64,000 nt of DNA from a bacterium (GTDB lineage Bacteria > Zhuqueibacterota > Zhuqueibacteria > Residuimicrobiales > Residuimicrobiaceae). Of this stretch, positions 1 through 8,502 are shown piece by piece. The notes under the pieces were generated by a model. The model saw nothing but the letters and a program-made list of their open reading frames with translations. It made no database searches and was not told the DNA's origin. Numbering within the stretch: the stretch's first letter is position 1; every line of letters starts with the position of its first letter. The stretch spans positions 1 through 64,000 of the forward strand of contig JAKQNR010000045.1 in NCBI GenBank assembly GCA_029565685.1, given 5' to 3'. A program made the position numbers and the translations under genes.

Positions 1-517
1 ATGAGACCTCGCTCAACCTTGGCCCGGAGGCCAACAGCCAGAACAGCTTTACCATCTCCTCCAATGCAAGCTGGACCATCAGCGACAATCAAGCTTGGTT
101 GACGACCAATTACACCAGCGGTACCGGCAATCAGACTGTTATCGTGACGGCAACAAATGCGAATCCATCGATCAGTTCGCGCAGTGCAACCGTGACCATC
201 TCCGGCAGTGGTTTTACCAGAACGCTGATCGTGACACAGCAGGGTGTGAGTCCCTACCTCACAGTAAATGAGACCTCGCTCAACCTTGACCCGGAGGCCA
301 ACAGCCAGAACAGCTTTACCATCTCTTCCAATGTAAGCTGGACCATCAGCGACAATCAAGCTTGGTTGACGACTAATTACACCAGTGGTACCGGCAATCA
401 GACTGTTATCGTGACGGCAACAAATGCGAATCCATCGACCAGTTCACGCAATGCGACCGTGACCATCTCCGGCAGTGGTTTTACCAGAACACTGACCGTG
501 ACACAGCAGGGTGCTAG
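1..517 (+). repeat. Two near-identical BACON-coding tandem units, 267-bp period
   Basis: The segment starting ATGAGACCTCGCTCAACC at base 1 recurs at base 268 with only scattered substitutions, giving a 267-bp (89-codon) in-frame tandem repeat inside the secreted protein gene. Further copies may lie upstream of the window. Confidence 0.9.
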
Positions 518-1766
518 TAGATATATCAAAGTGGTGTCTCCCAACGGAAGTGAATCGTACAAGATCGGAGCGACACTGCCTATCCGCTGGAATTACTCGG
601 CAGATTCCGGCTCAAGGGTTTACATCGATTTGTATAAAGGCGGCCAGCTCTATAAGCATTTAAAAAGCGGGGTTGATGTCGGCAATGATGGTGACCATGA
701 TGAAGTTTTAAATGATGTGACGGCAGGAAACGATTATAAAATCAGGGTCACCAGTAGTTCATATGCAAATGTTTATGATGAGAGCGACGATTATTTCAGT
801 ATTATGAGCAATAGTAATGCTTATGTAAAAGTGACTTCACCTAATGGAGGCGAGGCATATAAGATCGGAGCGACACTGCCTATCCGCTGGAATTACTCGA
901 CAGATTCCGGCTCAAGGGTTTACATCGATTTGTATAAAGGCGGCCAGCTCTATAAGCATTTAAAAAGCGGGGTTGATGTCGGCAATGATGGTGACCATGA
1001 TGAAGTTTTAAACGATGTGACGGCAGGAAATGATTATAAAATCAAGGTAACCAGTACTTCTTATCCGAGTATTTTTGATGAAAGCGATAATTATTTTAGT
1101 ATCACTTCTGGAGGCGATGTGATACCAAGTAATGGCCTAGTCGCTTATTATCCTTTTAACGGTAACGCAAATGATGAAAGCGGGAATGGTAACACTGGAA
1201 TCATCCATGGGGCGACACCAGTTCCAGATAGATCTAATACTGCAAATCGGGCCTATTTTTTTGATGGAATTAATGATTATATTGATTGTGGAAATGGCAG
1301 CAGTCTCTCTTTTTCAGCGGCACTGACTATGTCATTTTGGGTTAAATTTACCAATAACCCCTATGCATTCTCCGGAGGCAAAATAATAATTGACAAAGCC
1401 TACAGTTGGCGATTCTATTATGCCCCCGATGCTAGCACCCAGGAAGAACTCGCTGATCAAATCTATTCCAATCTTTGGGGCTGGGCCGATTTAAGCACGA
1501 AAACGACCAATTGGCAGACTAACAAATGGTATCACATTGTAACAACTTATAATAAAACATCTCTTACCACCTATGTTGACGGCGTCCAGCAAAACACTAG
1601 AAGCTTGAGCAAATCATTGCTGATTGATTCATATCATATGTTTATTGGAGCGCAATCTGATGGTCCTGGATCATACTTCAATGGATGTATCGATGATATT
1701 AGAATTTACTCAAGAGCCCTTAATTCAACAGAAGTATCAAGCCTTTATCATGAGAATGGTTGGTGA
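3..1766 (+). CDS. Secreted BACON / Ig-like / LamG repeat protein (5' partial)
   Basis: The reading frame is open from the first bases of the window, so the gene begins upstream and its N-terminus and signal peptide are not visible. In order the visible part holds two BACON-type modules (about 89 residues each, with the typical WLTTNYTSGTG and TLTVTQQG strands), two about 100-residue beta modules beginning VTSPNGGEAYKIG and IRWNY that resemble Kre9/Knh1-like Ig domains, and a C-terminal concanavalin-like LamG module beginning GLVAYYPFNGNANDESG with an FWVKF strand. Such proteins are exported and usually bind carbohydrate or mucin-like surfaces; the ligand here is unknown. No catalytic domain or C-terminal sorting signal is seen, and the protein stops shortly after the LamG fold. 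The DNA is visibly less GC-rich than the rest of the window. Domain calls are from recognisable strand motifs, not from a search. Confidence 0.85.
   Translation, partial: ETSLNLGPEANSQNSFTISSNASWTISDNQAWLTTNYTSGTGNQTVIVTATNANPSISSRSATVTISGSGFTRTLIVTQQGVSPYLTVNETSLNLDPEANSQNSFTISSNVSWTISDNQAWLTTNYTSGTGNQTVIVTATNANPSTSSRNATVTISGSGFTRTLTVTQQGASRYIKVVSPNGSESYKIGATLPIRWNYSADSGSRVYIDLYKGGQLYKHLKSGVDVGNDGDHDEVLNDVTAGNDYKIRVTSSSYANVYDESDDYFSIMSNSNAYVKVTSPNGGEAYKIGATLPIRWNYSTDSGSRVYIDLYKGGQLYKHLKSGVDVGNDGDHDEVLNDVTAGNDYKIKVTSTSYPSIFDESDNYFSITSGGDVIPSNGLVAYYPFNGNANDESGNGNTGIIHGATPVPDRSNTANRAYFFDGINDYIDCGNGSSLSFSAALTMSFWVKFTNNPYAFSGGKIIIDKAYSWRFYYAPDASTQEELADQIYSNLWGWADLSTKTTNWQTNKWYHIVTTYNKTSLTTYVDGVQQNTRSLSKSLLIDSYHMFIGAQSDGPGSYFNGCIDDIRIYSRALNSTEVSSLYHENGW
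561..1057 (+). repeat. Second in-frame repeat pair, 300-bp period
   Basis: Bases 561-757 and 861-1057 encode the same Ig-like core and are almost identical at the DNA level, with only a few differences. Sequence on either side of this core differs at many positions between the two copies. The abrupt change in identity suggests recent duplication or gene conversion limited to the core. Confidence 0.88.
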
Positions 1767-2184
1767 TGCCATTTCGGCTGCTTTCATAATATTCTGGATG
1801 GGTTGAATTTTTAATGAATCTCTTGTATGGATGAATTCTTCTGGGTTGCAATCTAAGAGATATATTGGGCCTTCGTCCATTACGCTGGGAATGGATGGGC
1901 GATTTGCCTTCATCACAAATAAGCTTAAATATATTCAAATGAGTGTCTTCTTCAAACAGCTCCATGCTATTTATTGATCAGATACCAGGGCGCTAGAACT
2001 GCTTATGCTCATGTCTGATAGTAAAATTCACTTGTTTTTCGCCGACGGCTGGACTAAATTGCCGATAGATAGAGCGGGCGGATCCGTGCGACTTTTAATA
2101 CGGGGCGTGCATGGAATCAATCCCCCCATCCGCCTGTTCTTCATTCCAGTGACAGGGCCTATAAGAAAACAGTTTTAACCTACC
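1767..2184. other. Intergenic gap without a convincing gene
   Basis: This 418-bp stretch is AT-richer than the flanking operons. Short open frames exist on both strands, but none has a ribosome binding site, a recognisable motif or codon use like the neighbours. One plus-strand frame (about 1812-1975) stays open for some 50 codons without a start codon and could be a decayed gene fragment. No clear terminator for the upstream gene and no convincing promoter for the downstream kinase was seen. Confidence 0.5.
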
Positions 2185-3108
2185 ATGACGAATCCCACTG
2201 CAGCGATCGGCATCGACATCGGCGGCAGCAGCGCCAAAGGCGGTCTGGTGACGCCTGACGGACGGATTATCGCTCAGACCTCCGTGGCTACGGCCGATCA
2301 TGATGAGCGCGAAACGGTTTTAGCCAATTATGAACAATTGATCCACGATTTATTGACGCAAGCAGGTCGCTTAAATCTGCCGGTGACGGGCATCGGAGTC
2401 GGCGTCCCGGGTTACCTCGATGAGTCCGGCAGGGCGATGATCTACGGCAATGTCCGCTGCCTCGAGGGATTTCCCCTTGGCGATCATTTCGCCCATAGGT
2501 TCGGGCTTCCCGTTCAATTGGACAACGATGCGAACTGCGCCGCTCTGGCCGAATATTACTGGGGCGGAGGCGAGGGATGTGATCGATTGCTGGTGGCGAC
2601 CGTGGGCAGCGGCATCGGCGTGGCGGTCATGATCAACGGCAAACTGCTGCGCTATACCTACGGCACTACGGGCGAACTGGGCAGCATCGTTGTTGATGCC
2701 TGCGGCGGCAAATCAGCGTTTCTCGGCGGACAGGGGGGACTGGAGAGCGTGGCTTCAAGCCGAGCGATGATCGATGCCGCTGCAACGCTGCAACCCAGGC
2801 CGAATAATGTAGCGGAATTGGCCGATTCGGCGCGCAGCCAGGAACCCGCAGCGGCGATTATTCGGCAGGCGGGATGGTGGCTGGGGATCGGCATCGCCAG
2901 CTGGGCGGCGATCTTTGCGCCGAAACGCGTGCTGATCGGCGGCGGCGTTGCGGCCTGCGGCGATCTGTATTTTAACGCTGTTCGCAAGAGCGCCTTTGAT
3001 GCCGTACCGCCGTATTATAAGCCCGGACTCACCATCGCTGCGGCAGATCTCGGCAACCAGGCGGGCTTTATGGGCGCTGCCTCGCTGATTCTGCTAAAGC
3101 CGGAATAG
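2185..3108 (+). CDS. ROK-family sugar kinase
   Basis: 307 residues, the usual size for bacterial ROK kinases, which phosphorylate glucose or another hexose with ATP in the cytoplasm. The N-terminal phosphate-binding loop GIDIGGSSAKGG, the catalytic stretch LDNDANCAALAEY (Asp of the DN-ANC motif) and the ATP-site glycine segment VGSGIGVAV are all present. The region that normally holds the zinc site (CxCGxxGCxE) reads AFLGGQGGLE, so the coordinating cysteines are absent although the downstream Glu is kept. Only 15 bp separate it from the sugar transporter gene, indicating an operon for uptake and phosphorylation of one sugar. The start codon ATG lies in GCCTACCATGACG without a strong Shine-Dalgarno. 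Substrate cannot be told from sequence. Confidence 0.9.
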   Translation: MTNPTAAIGIDIGGSSAKGGLVTPDGRIIAQTSVATADHDERETVLANYEQLIHDLLTQAGRLNLPVTGIGVGVPGYLDESGRAMIYGNVRCLEGFPLGDHFAHRFGLPVQLDNDANCAALAEYYWGGGEGCDRLLVATVGSGIGVAVMINGKLLRYTYGTTGELGSIVVDACGGKSAFLGGQGGLESVASSRAMIDAAATLQPRPNNVAELADSARSQEPAAAIIRQAGWWLGIGIASWAAIFAPKRVLIGGGVAACGDLYFNAVRKSAFDAVPPYYKPGLTIAAADLGNQAGFMGAASLILLKPE

Positions 3109-3123
3109 GAAAAAGCGTATCGT

Positions 3124-4503
3124 ATGAAAACTGCAGGCAGTAAGGAGCGCGGAGGCCATGTCAGATATGGCGTACTGGCCGCTATGGTCGCTGCTCTGGG
3201 TGGATACATGTTCGGCTTTGAAATGGCCCTCATCGCCGGACCGCTGATTTTTATTCAATCCTATTTCGCATTGACCAGCCAACAGGTGGGTTTTCTGGTC
3301 GCCTCGTTGCCCATCGGCGCTATCCTTGGAGCGGCTCTGGCGGGAACCTGCAGCGATTATTGGGGCCGACGCAAAGTGTTGGTGTTCTCTGCGATTCTGT
3401 TCGCGGTTTCCTCTCTGGCCTGTGCCCTTCCCCGTACAGTGACTGAACTGATGGCCGGCCGTTTTCTCGCCGGTGTCGGCGTCGGCGCTGTCTCCATTCT
3501 GTCGCCCATGTATATCGCCGAGATCGCGCCGGCGACTATTCGCGGCCGTCTGGTGGTGCTCAACCAGCTGGCGCTGGTCATCGGCATTCTCTGTGCCTAC
3601 ATCATCCCCTATCTTTTTTCAGAGGCAGGCGAGGATAATTGGCGCTATATGTTCGCTGTGGGCCTTTTGCCGTCGCTGTTGTTTTTGGTTGCAATGACTG
3701 GCGTGCCCGAAAGCCCCCGCTGGTTGGCCAACAAAGGCCGTCCCGAGGAGGCGTTCGCCATTTTGGCTCGTATCGCTGGAGAGCAGCACGCCCGGTCGGA
3801 ACTGACCGAGATTGAAACGGCGATCGCCCAGGAAGAGGGGGCGTTTCGCGAGTTATTCAGGCCCGGACTACGCCTGGCTGTGCTGATCGGCCTGGTCATG
3901 CCGTTCATCGATCAGACCACCGGCATCAACGTCATCGTGTTTTACGCCCCAACTATTTTCCAGCAAGCCGGTCAGAGTGATCCGATCGCCCTGTTGGGCG
4001 CTGTGGCGGTCGGTCTTATGAACTTGGTGGGTACGATCATAGGGATGCTGGTCATTGACCGGCTGGGCCGGAAACCGCTGGCTTACATCGGACTGAGCGG
4101 GATGTGTCTCTCGTTGATTCTGCTGGGATTTGTCTTTCAATCTGAAAATACCGCAGGCATGCTGATCGGCGGATTGATGGTCTCTTTTATCGCGTTTTAT
4201 TCCATCAGCCTTGGGTGCGTGGTGCTGTTGCTGGCGGCGGAGATATTTCCCAATAAAATCCGCGGCCGGGCCATGTCCGTGTCGCTGGTCAGCCTGTGGA
4301 TCTGGTGCACCGTTGTGCCGATGACGTTTCCATTATTGTCCGAGGCGATCACGATCGCGCGCAGTTTTTGGATTTATGCCGCCATGTGTATTTTCGCCTG
4401 GATTTTTATTTGGCAGGTGGTCCCGGAAACCAAGGATAAAACTCTGGAACAGATCGAATCATTTTGGAGATCAAAGGGACGTCAAGCCAAAATGGAGGCG
4501 TAA
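3124..4503 (+). CDS. MFS sugar porter (SP family)
   Basis: 459 residues with about twelve hydrophobic segments. Sugar-porter signatures are clear: GRRKVL after the second helix, the loop-6 motif PESPRWL, the GRKPLAYIG repeat of the first motif in the second half, and the C-terminal PETKDKTLEQIE. These place it with the xylose/glucose/arabinose proton symporters. It moves a monosaccharide across the inner membrane and is translationally close to the ROK kinase just upstream, so the pair probably imports and activates the same hexose. An ATG start at GTATCGTATGAAA sits 15 bp after the kinase stop. Specificity is not predictable from the residues seen. Confidence 0.92.
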   Translation: MKTAGSKERGGHVRYGVLAAMVAALGGYMFGFEMALIAGPLIFIQSYFALTSQQVGFLVASLPIGAILGAALAGTCSDYWGRRKVLVFSAILFAVSSLACALPRTVTELMAGRFLAGVGVGAVSILSPMYIAEIAPATIRGRLVVLNQLALVIGILCAYIIPYLFSEAGEDNWRYMFAVGLLPSLLFLVAMTGVPESPRWLANKGRPEEAFAILARIAGEQHARSELTEIETAIAQEEGAFRELFRPGLRLAVLIGLVMPFIDQTTGINVIVFYAPTIFQQAGQSDPIALLGAVAVGLMNLVGTIIGMLVIDRLGRKPLAYIGLSGMCLSLILLGFVFQSENTAGMLIGGLMVSFIAFYSISLGCVVLLLAAEIFPNKIRGRAMSVSLVSLWIWCTVVPMTFPLLSEAITIARSFWIYAAMCIFAWIFIWQVVPETKDKTLEQIESFWRSKGRQAKMEA

Positions 4504-4534
4504 GTGGATTAGCGGGTCGCCCCTACGGAGATTG

Positions 4535-4750
4535 GGCTAAAGCCTTCGTTTTTTTCAATATAAAACCACGCGCTAAAACGTATGGCGATGAAACAGGCGT
4601 CAAGAGTAGTGGGGACTGACGAAATTATTACACCATGAAAGAGAAATGATTAAATCCAGAAGATAGAGCTAAAGCTCCTGATTTAAACCCGCAATTGCCA
4701 CGCGGTTTAGCGCGTGGCTTGCAGCGCTTCCCCTGCGAGGGCTTTAGCTC
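4535..4750. repeat. Cluster of REP-like short palindromes
   Basis: Between two convergent operons are repeated palindromic boxes: GGCTAAAGCC (4535-4544), GAGCTAAAGCTC (4666-4677), a degenerate GGGCTTTAGCTC (about 4739-4750), a perfect 8-bp stem GCCACGCG/CGCGTGGC with a six-base loop (4697-4718), and a decayed copy of the same stem beginning CCACGCGCTAAA near 4566. The two box types alternate, so a unit of about 130 bp seems to be present twice. The arrangement resembles REP elements spread by REP-associated (RAYT/IS200-type) transposases, but no transposase is in the window. Confidence 0.65.
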
Positions 4751-4779
4751 AATTTCATGATCTAACGCCATCCCAATCC

Positions 4780-5547
4780 CTAACCCTGTTCTTTGCCGAT
4801 CAACCTCACCAGTCCCTCCAAAATCGTCCAGGGATTGGGCGGACAGCCCGGCACATAGAGGTCCACCGGAAGAATCCCCTCCACGCCATTTTTCACCTGT
4901 TCGAAATCACGAAACAGCCCGCCGCTGATGGCGCAGCTGCCGACCGCAATGACCAGCTTGGGCGACGGCGTCGCTTCCCAGGTCTTGAGCAACGCCGAGT
5001 ACATGTTCGCCGTCACCGGTCCGGTGACGAGCAATCCATCCGCATGCCGCGGCGACGCCACCATCTGAATGCCGAATCGGCCGAGATCAAAGGCCAGAGT
5101 GTTGAGCACATTCACGTCCACTTCACAGCCATTGCAGCCGCCGGCGCTCACCTGACGCAACTTGAGAGACCGGCCGAACAGTCGCCTTTTTTCACCTGTC
5201 AGCGGTTCCAGCAACGGTTTTTCCTTTTGACCCACCAGCAATCCGGAGCGGGTGCGGCAAGAGAGCCGATAGTCGCGGGTAAAGGCGATGGTCCCCGCTG
5301 GGCAGACCGCAGCGCACTCGCCGCAAAAAATGCAACGCCCCATATCGATCTGGATTCTGTGCTCCGACGCTAATCGGCTGATGGCCGCTGTGGGACAGTG
5401 TCGGATGCACAGCCGGCAATCCCGGCTGCAGAGACCAGGGGTGAGTGCCGGCAGACCGCGAAACCGGTCAGGCAGTGATTCGGGCGATGCCGGAAAGGGT
5501 TGGGTGCGGCAGCCCTGGAGCATACGGCTTTTAAGGATAGAGTACAT
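4780..5547 (-). CDS. Ehr/hydrogenase-4-like small subunit with N-terminal ferredoxin domain
   Basis: 255 residues. The N-terminal third is a two-cluster ferredoxin domain (CSRDCRLCIRHCP at 40-52, CIFCGECAAVCP at 72-83), equivalent to HyfH/NuoI. The rest is a NuoB/HyfI-like small subunit that keeps the four cysteines of the proximal 4Fe-4S cluster (Cys138 and Cys141 in GGCNGCEVD, Cys205 in GSCAISGG, Cys235 in VPGCPPNP). It is thus a natural fusion of two subunits and carries an apparently intact electron relay of three 4Fe-4S clusters at the membrane periphery. It is the last gene of the minus-strand operon; its ATG overlaps the TAA of the large-subunit gene by one base. The electron donor is likely ferredoxin, by analogy with group 4 hydrogenases. 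Confidence 0.9.
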   Translation of the reverse strand: MYSILKSRMLQGCRTQPFPASPESLPDRFRGLPALTPGLCSRDCRLCIRHCPTAAISRLASEHRIQIDMGRCIFCGECAAVCPAGTIAFTRDYRLSCRTRSGLLVGQKEKPLLEPLTGEKRRLFGRSLKLRQVSAGGCNGCEVDVNVLNTLAFDLGRFGIQMVASPRHADGLLVTGPVTANMYSALLKTWEATPSPKLVIAVGSCAISGGLFRDFEQVKNGVEGILPVDLYVPGCPPNPWTILEGLVRLIGKEQG

Positions 5548-7058
5548 TAGAGATCAAACCCGCAATATGAGAGATTAAAGCTTTTATTGCACAACGGGAA
5601 ATCGGAGATGGCCTGTCCGCGCAAGCACAGCGCCAGCCCCGGCCAGTTGTGAAACGACGGATCGACTATTTTGTAACGCGTCGGTTTGCCATCGCGATCG
5701 GTGATCACGGTGTGGCAGATTTCGCCGCGCCATCCTTCGCTCAACGCCACGACAAAGCGGTTGGCGCCCATCGATGGAGTGCGGCTGCTGCGCAGATCGC
5801 CTGGCGGCAAGGATTCGATGAGCTCCTGAATGAACTCGATGGATCTCTGAATCTCCAGCCAGCGCACCAGGGCGCGGCTGTAGACGTCGCCGGCGTTGAG
5901 GGTGGAGACCGGAATATGAAACAGCGAATAGATGCCGGTGGGAAAATCATGGCGTACATCCCGGTAAACGCCGCAGGCGCGCGCCGCTGGGCCGACGAGG
6001 CCGAGGTCTGTCGCCTGCCGGCAGGAAAGAACGCCGGTGGTCTCGAACCGCGACAACACCGACGACGAGTTCCACAATAGATTGACTGCGGCTGTGACCG
6101 CTTTTTCTCCTTGGCGCAGACGGGAGTGCAGTTCAGCGGCTCGTGCTGGTTCCAGATCAAAGGCCACGCCGCCGATTTTCACCATTCCGCGGCCAAGCCG
6201 ACTGCCGCACAGCAGGGCGGTCATATTCAAAAAATCGCCGCGAATGGCGCCGCACTGTGCTGACGTGGGCAGGAAACCGACATCGCCGGCCAGAGCGCCG
6301 AGATCGCCGATGTGGTTGGCCAATCGTTCCAGCTCCAGAGCCATGCCGCGCAGGGCTTGCGCTCTCGCCGGCACGCGCATGCGGCTGAGCCCTTCCACCG
6401 CCGCTGCATAGGTTATCGCATGGCCGATGGATGTGTCTCCGGCCGCGGTTTCCGCAAGATGAAGGGAGCGGCCCAACGTCCCGGCGGTCAACGCTTTCTC
6501 AATGCCGCGATGCTGATAACCGAGCGAGATCTCCAGATGGTAGACGTTTTCTCCGTGGCACTGAAAGCGGAAATGGCCTGGTTCGATCACACCGGCGTGA
6601 ACCGGCCCCACGGCCACTTCATGAATTTCGTCGCCGTGCATTCTGAAAAAATCCGCATGTCCGATGGCAGGCGTCGCTGGTTCGTTCGAGCCGGGCCAGT
6701 CAGCCGGGGCAAAGCGCACCGGTTTGAGCCATGGGTGCCCTTCAGGCAACACGCCTGTCTGCTCATAGATCTCTCGTTCGAACAGCTGGGCTTGCGGACA
6801 CACTGGAGTCAAGGAGGGAAAACTTTCTTTTACGTTGCTGCTGAGGGCGTGCAACACGCCGTTCAGATCATCCGCCAGAACCGCGAACAGGCGAACGGCC
6901 TGACGATGGGTGCGCATGGCAAAGAAAGTCGAAAGGCGCGCTCCATTTGCGATCGCCGTTAAAACCTGATCGCGGAAACGGTGAATCGGAAGTGTGGGGA
7001 GCGCGGACAATTCGATGGATTCAGCGTTGCGCAAAGTGGCGAGGCCGCTACGTTTCAT
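5547..7058 (-). CDS. Ehr large subunit: NuoC-NuoD-like, NiFe ligands missing
   Basis: 503 residues from the ATG that overlaps the upstream stop as ATGA; a longer frame upstream is ignored because it runs inside the preceding gene. Residues 1-130 are a NuoC-like (30 kDa) domain with the signature FEREIYEQTGVLPEGHP (93-109). The remainder is a NuoD/HycE-like large subunit with GPVHAGVIEPGHFRF and GYQHRGIEK. In NiFe hydrogenases the metal is held by two CxxC motifs; here the N-terminal position reads AETAAGDTSIGH (202-213) and the C-terminal one VDPSFHNW (465-472), so all four cysteines are gone. The protein still ends in the family tail DFPLCNKSFNLSYCGFDL. This is diagnostic of the energy-converting hydrogenase-related (Ehr) family, so it should not be annotated as a hydrogenase. 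The real substrate at this site is unknown. Confidence 0.9.
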   Translation of the reverse strand: MKRSGLATLRNAESIELSALPTLPIHRFRDQVLTAIANGARLSTFFAMRTHRQAVRLFAVLADDLNGVLHALSSNVKESFPSLTPVCPQAQLFEREIYEQTGVLPEGHPWLKPVRFAPADWPGSNEPATPAIGHADFFRMHGDEIHEVAVGPVHAGVIEPGHFRFQCHGENVYHLEISLGYQHRGIEKALTAGTLGRSLHLAETAAGDTSIGHAITYAAAVEGLSRMRVPARAQALRGMALELERLANHIGDLGALAGDVGFLPTSAQCGAIRGDFLNMTALLCGSRLGRGMVKIGGVAFDLEPARAAELHSRLRQGEKAVTAAVNLLWNSSSVLSRFETTGVLSCRQATDLGLVGPAARACGVYRDVRHDFPTGIYSLFHIPVSTLNAGDVYSRALVRWLEIQRSIEFIQELIESLPPGDLRSSRTPSMGANRFVVALSEGWRGEICHTVITDRDGKPTRYKIVDPSFHNWPGLALCLRGQAISDFPLCNKSFNLSYCGFDL

Positions 7059-8500
7059 CGCACGCCTCCCAGCTCGGCTGCGCCGACCGCGATCAATCGA
7101 TCGAGCCAGGCTGGAATGTGCACGCCGAGAAAACCGGTGAGAAGAAAGAGCAACAGGGGCGTCAGCCAGAGCACAGCCGGGAGTTTTTCTTTGACAGTCT
7201 GCTGTGGGGCGCCCTGAACCATGGGCAAAAAGGAGGCGGCCATAGCGATAAAGATAACGGTCAGCAGGAACAGGAAGAAAACAGCGACCGCGAGGCGGTT
7301 CTGTAAAACCGCCATGCCGAAGAGATTGAATTCGCTGACAAAGATGCCGAACAGCGGCGTTCCAGAGATCGCGAGAAATCCGATCAACCACAGCCAGCTG
7401 ACCGCAGGGTGGCTCTTGGACAATCCGGTGACCTGGCGGATCGACTTGGTCTTGAACAAAGAGAGAATGTTGCCGCTGGTCAAGAACAAGCCGCCCTTTG
7501 TCAGCGAGTGATTCACCGCATGTAAAAGGGAAAAATAAAAAGCGGTTGGCCCTAGTCCGATCCCCACCGCCAGAATGCCCATATGCTCGACGCTCGAATA
7601 GGCCAGCAGCCGCTTATAGTCCGGTTGATTGAGGATGAACACCGCGGCCATCAGCATGGAGACCAGTCCAAAGATCAGCAGCACCTGCTGGGCAAAGACC
7701 GCTTCGCCGGCCGCCTGACAGATCTGATAACTGCGCAGGATGGCGAGAAAGGCGCAGTTGAGCAGCACGCCGGACAAAAGCGACGAGACCACGGAGGGCG
7801 CTTCGCTGTGCGCGTCAGGCAACCAGGTGTGCATGGGCGCCAGCCCCATTTTGGTGCCATAGCCCACCAGTAAAAAGATAAAGGCGATGCGAGTCAGTCG
7901 CACATCCAACTGCGGCCCCATTTGCACCAGATGGCCGACTATCAGCGAGGCCTGCCGGCCGCCGGCACTGGCGGCGGCGCCGAGAAAAAACGTGCCGAAC
8001 AGCGCCAGCGCGATGCCGACCGAACAGATGAGCAGGTACTTCCAGGTGGCTTCCAGCGACTGGACGGTGCGATGAAAAAATATCAGCGGCGCGCTGGCCA
8101 GGGTGGTCGCTTCCACCGCCACCCACAACAGCCCGAGGTGATGCGACAGGGTGACCAGCGACATGGTGGCCAAAAAGATCAGCAAGCAGGCGATGAAGAG
8201 GCGCTCCGGATCCCGCGAACTTGATTCCTGTGCGTGCGTTCGGTCTGCCAGGTAGCTGGGGCCGTACACGGCGCTGATGAAGAAAAGCAGGCTGACGATC
8301 GCCAGAAACAGCAGTCCCAGGCTGTCGACGGCCAGCCAGCCGCCCCAGATGGGCTGCGGCGGATGCAGGATCATGGCGGTCACCACCGCTCCGTGCGTCA
8401 GCGCGGCGAGCAGCCAGAGGCGGCGACGAAGCACCATTCGGCGAACCCCAAAGGCCGCGGCTGCGAAGAAAAGGGGGAAAAGTATGGCAGCTGCGATCAC
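7055..8500 (-). CDS. Proton-conducting antiporter-like subunit (HyfF-like)
   Basis: 481 residues, almost entirely hydrophobic, of the NuoL/M/N-Mrp antiporter family, closest in style to hydrogenase-4 component F. Conserved channel features are visible: a Glu in the WVAVEATTL helix, the amphipathic GTKMGLAPMHTWLPDAHSEA helix with lysine and histidines, and DYKRLLAYSSVEHMG. It would move protons or sodium across the inner membrane as part of the complex. The start is GTG at 8500, two bases after the HyfE-like stop and preceded by AAGGA at good spacing. It overlaps the large-subunit gene by four bases (ATGA), so translation of the two is probably coupled. Confidence 0.9.
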   Translation of the reverse strand: MIAAAILFPLFFAAAAFGVRRMVLRRRLWLLAALTHGAVVTAMILHPPQPIWGGWLAVDSLGLLFLAIVSLLFFISAVYGPSYLADRTHAQESSSRDPERLFIACLLIFLATMSLVTLSHHLGLLWVAVEATTLASAPLIFFHRTVQSLEATWKYLLICSVGIALALFGTFFLGAAASAGGRQASLIVGHLVQMGPQLDVRLTRIAFIFLLVGYGTKMGLAPMHTWLPDAHSEAPSVVSSLLSGVLLNCAFLAILRSYQICQAAGEAVFAQQVLLIFGLVSMLMAAVFILNQPDYKRLLAYSSVEHMGILAVGIGLGPTAFYFSLLHAVNHSLTKGGLFLTSGNILSLFKTKSIRQVTGLSKSHPAVSWLWLIGFLAISGTPLFGIFVSEFNLFGMAVLQNRLAVAVFFLFLLTVIFIAMAASFLPMVQGAPQQTVKEKLPAVLWLTPLLLFLLTGFLGVHIPAWLDRLIAVGAAELGGVR

Positions 8501-8502
8501 GG

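Noticed and set aside
1720..1965. 81-codon minus-strand frame overlapping the end of the surface protein
   Set aside because: No start signal or motif, and it partly overlaps the LamG-coding sequence on the other strand.
5547..7058. Annotation as NiFe hydrogenase or formate hydrogenlyase large subunit
   Set aside because: All four metal-binding cysteines are absent and no hydrogenase maturation (hyp) or formate dehydrogenase gene is nearby.
7059..7391. N-terminal extension of the large-subunit gene by 111 codons
   Set aside because: The extension lies wholly within the upstream HyfF-like gene, and an ATGA overlap start gives the expected NuoC-like N-terminus.
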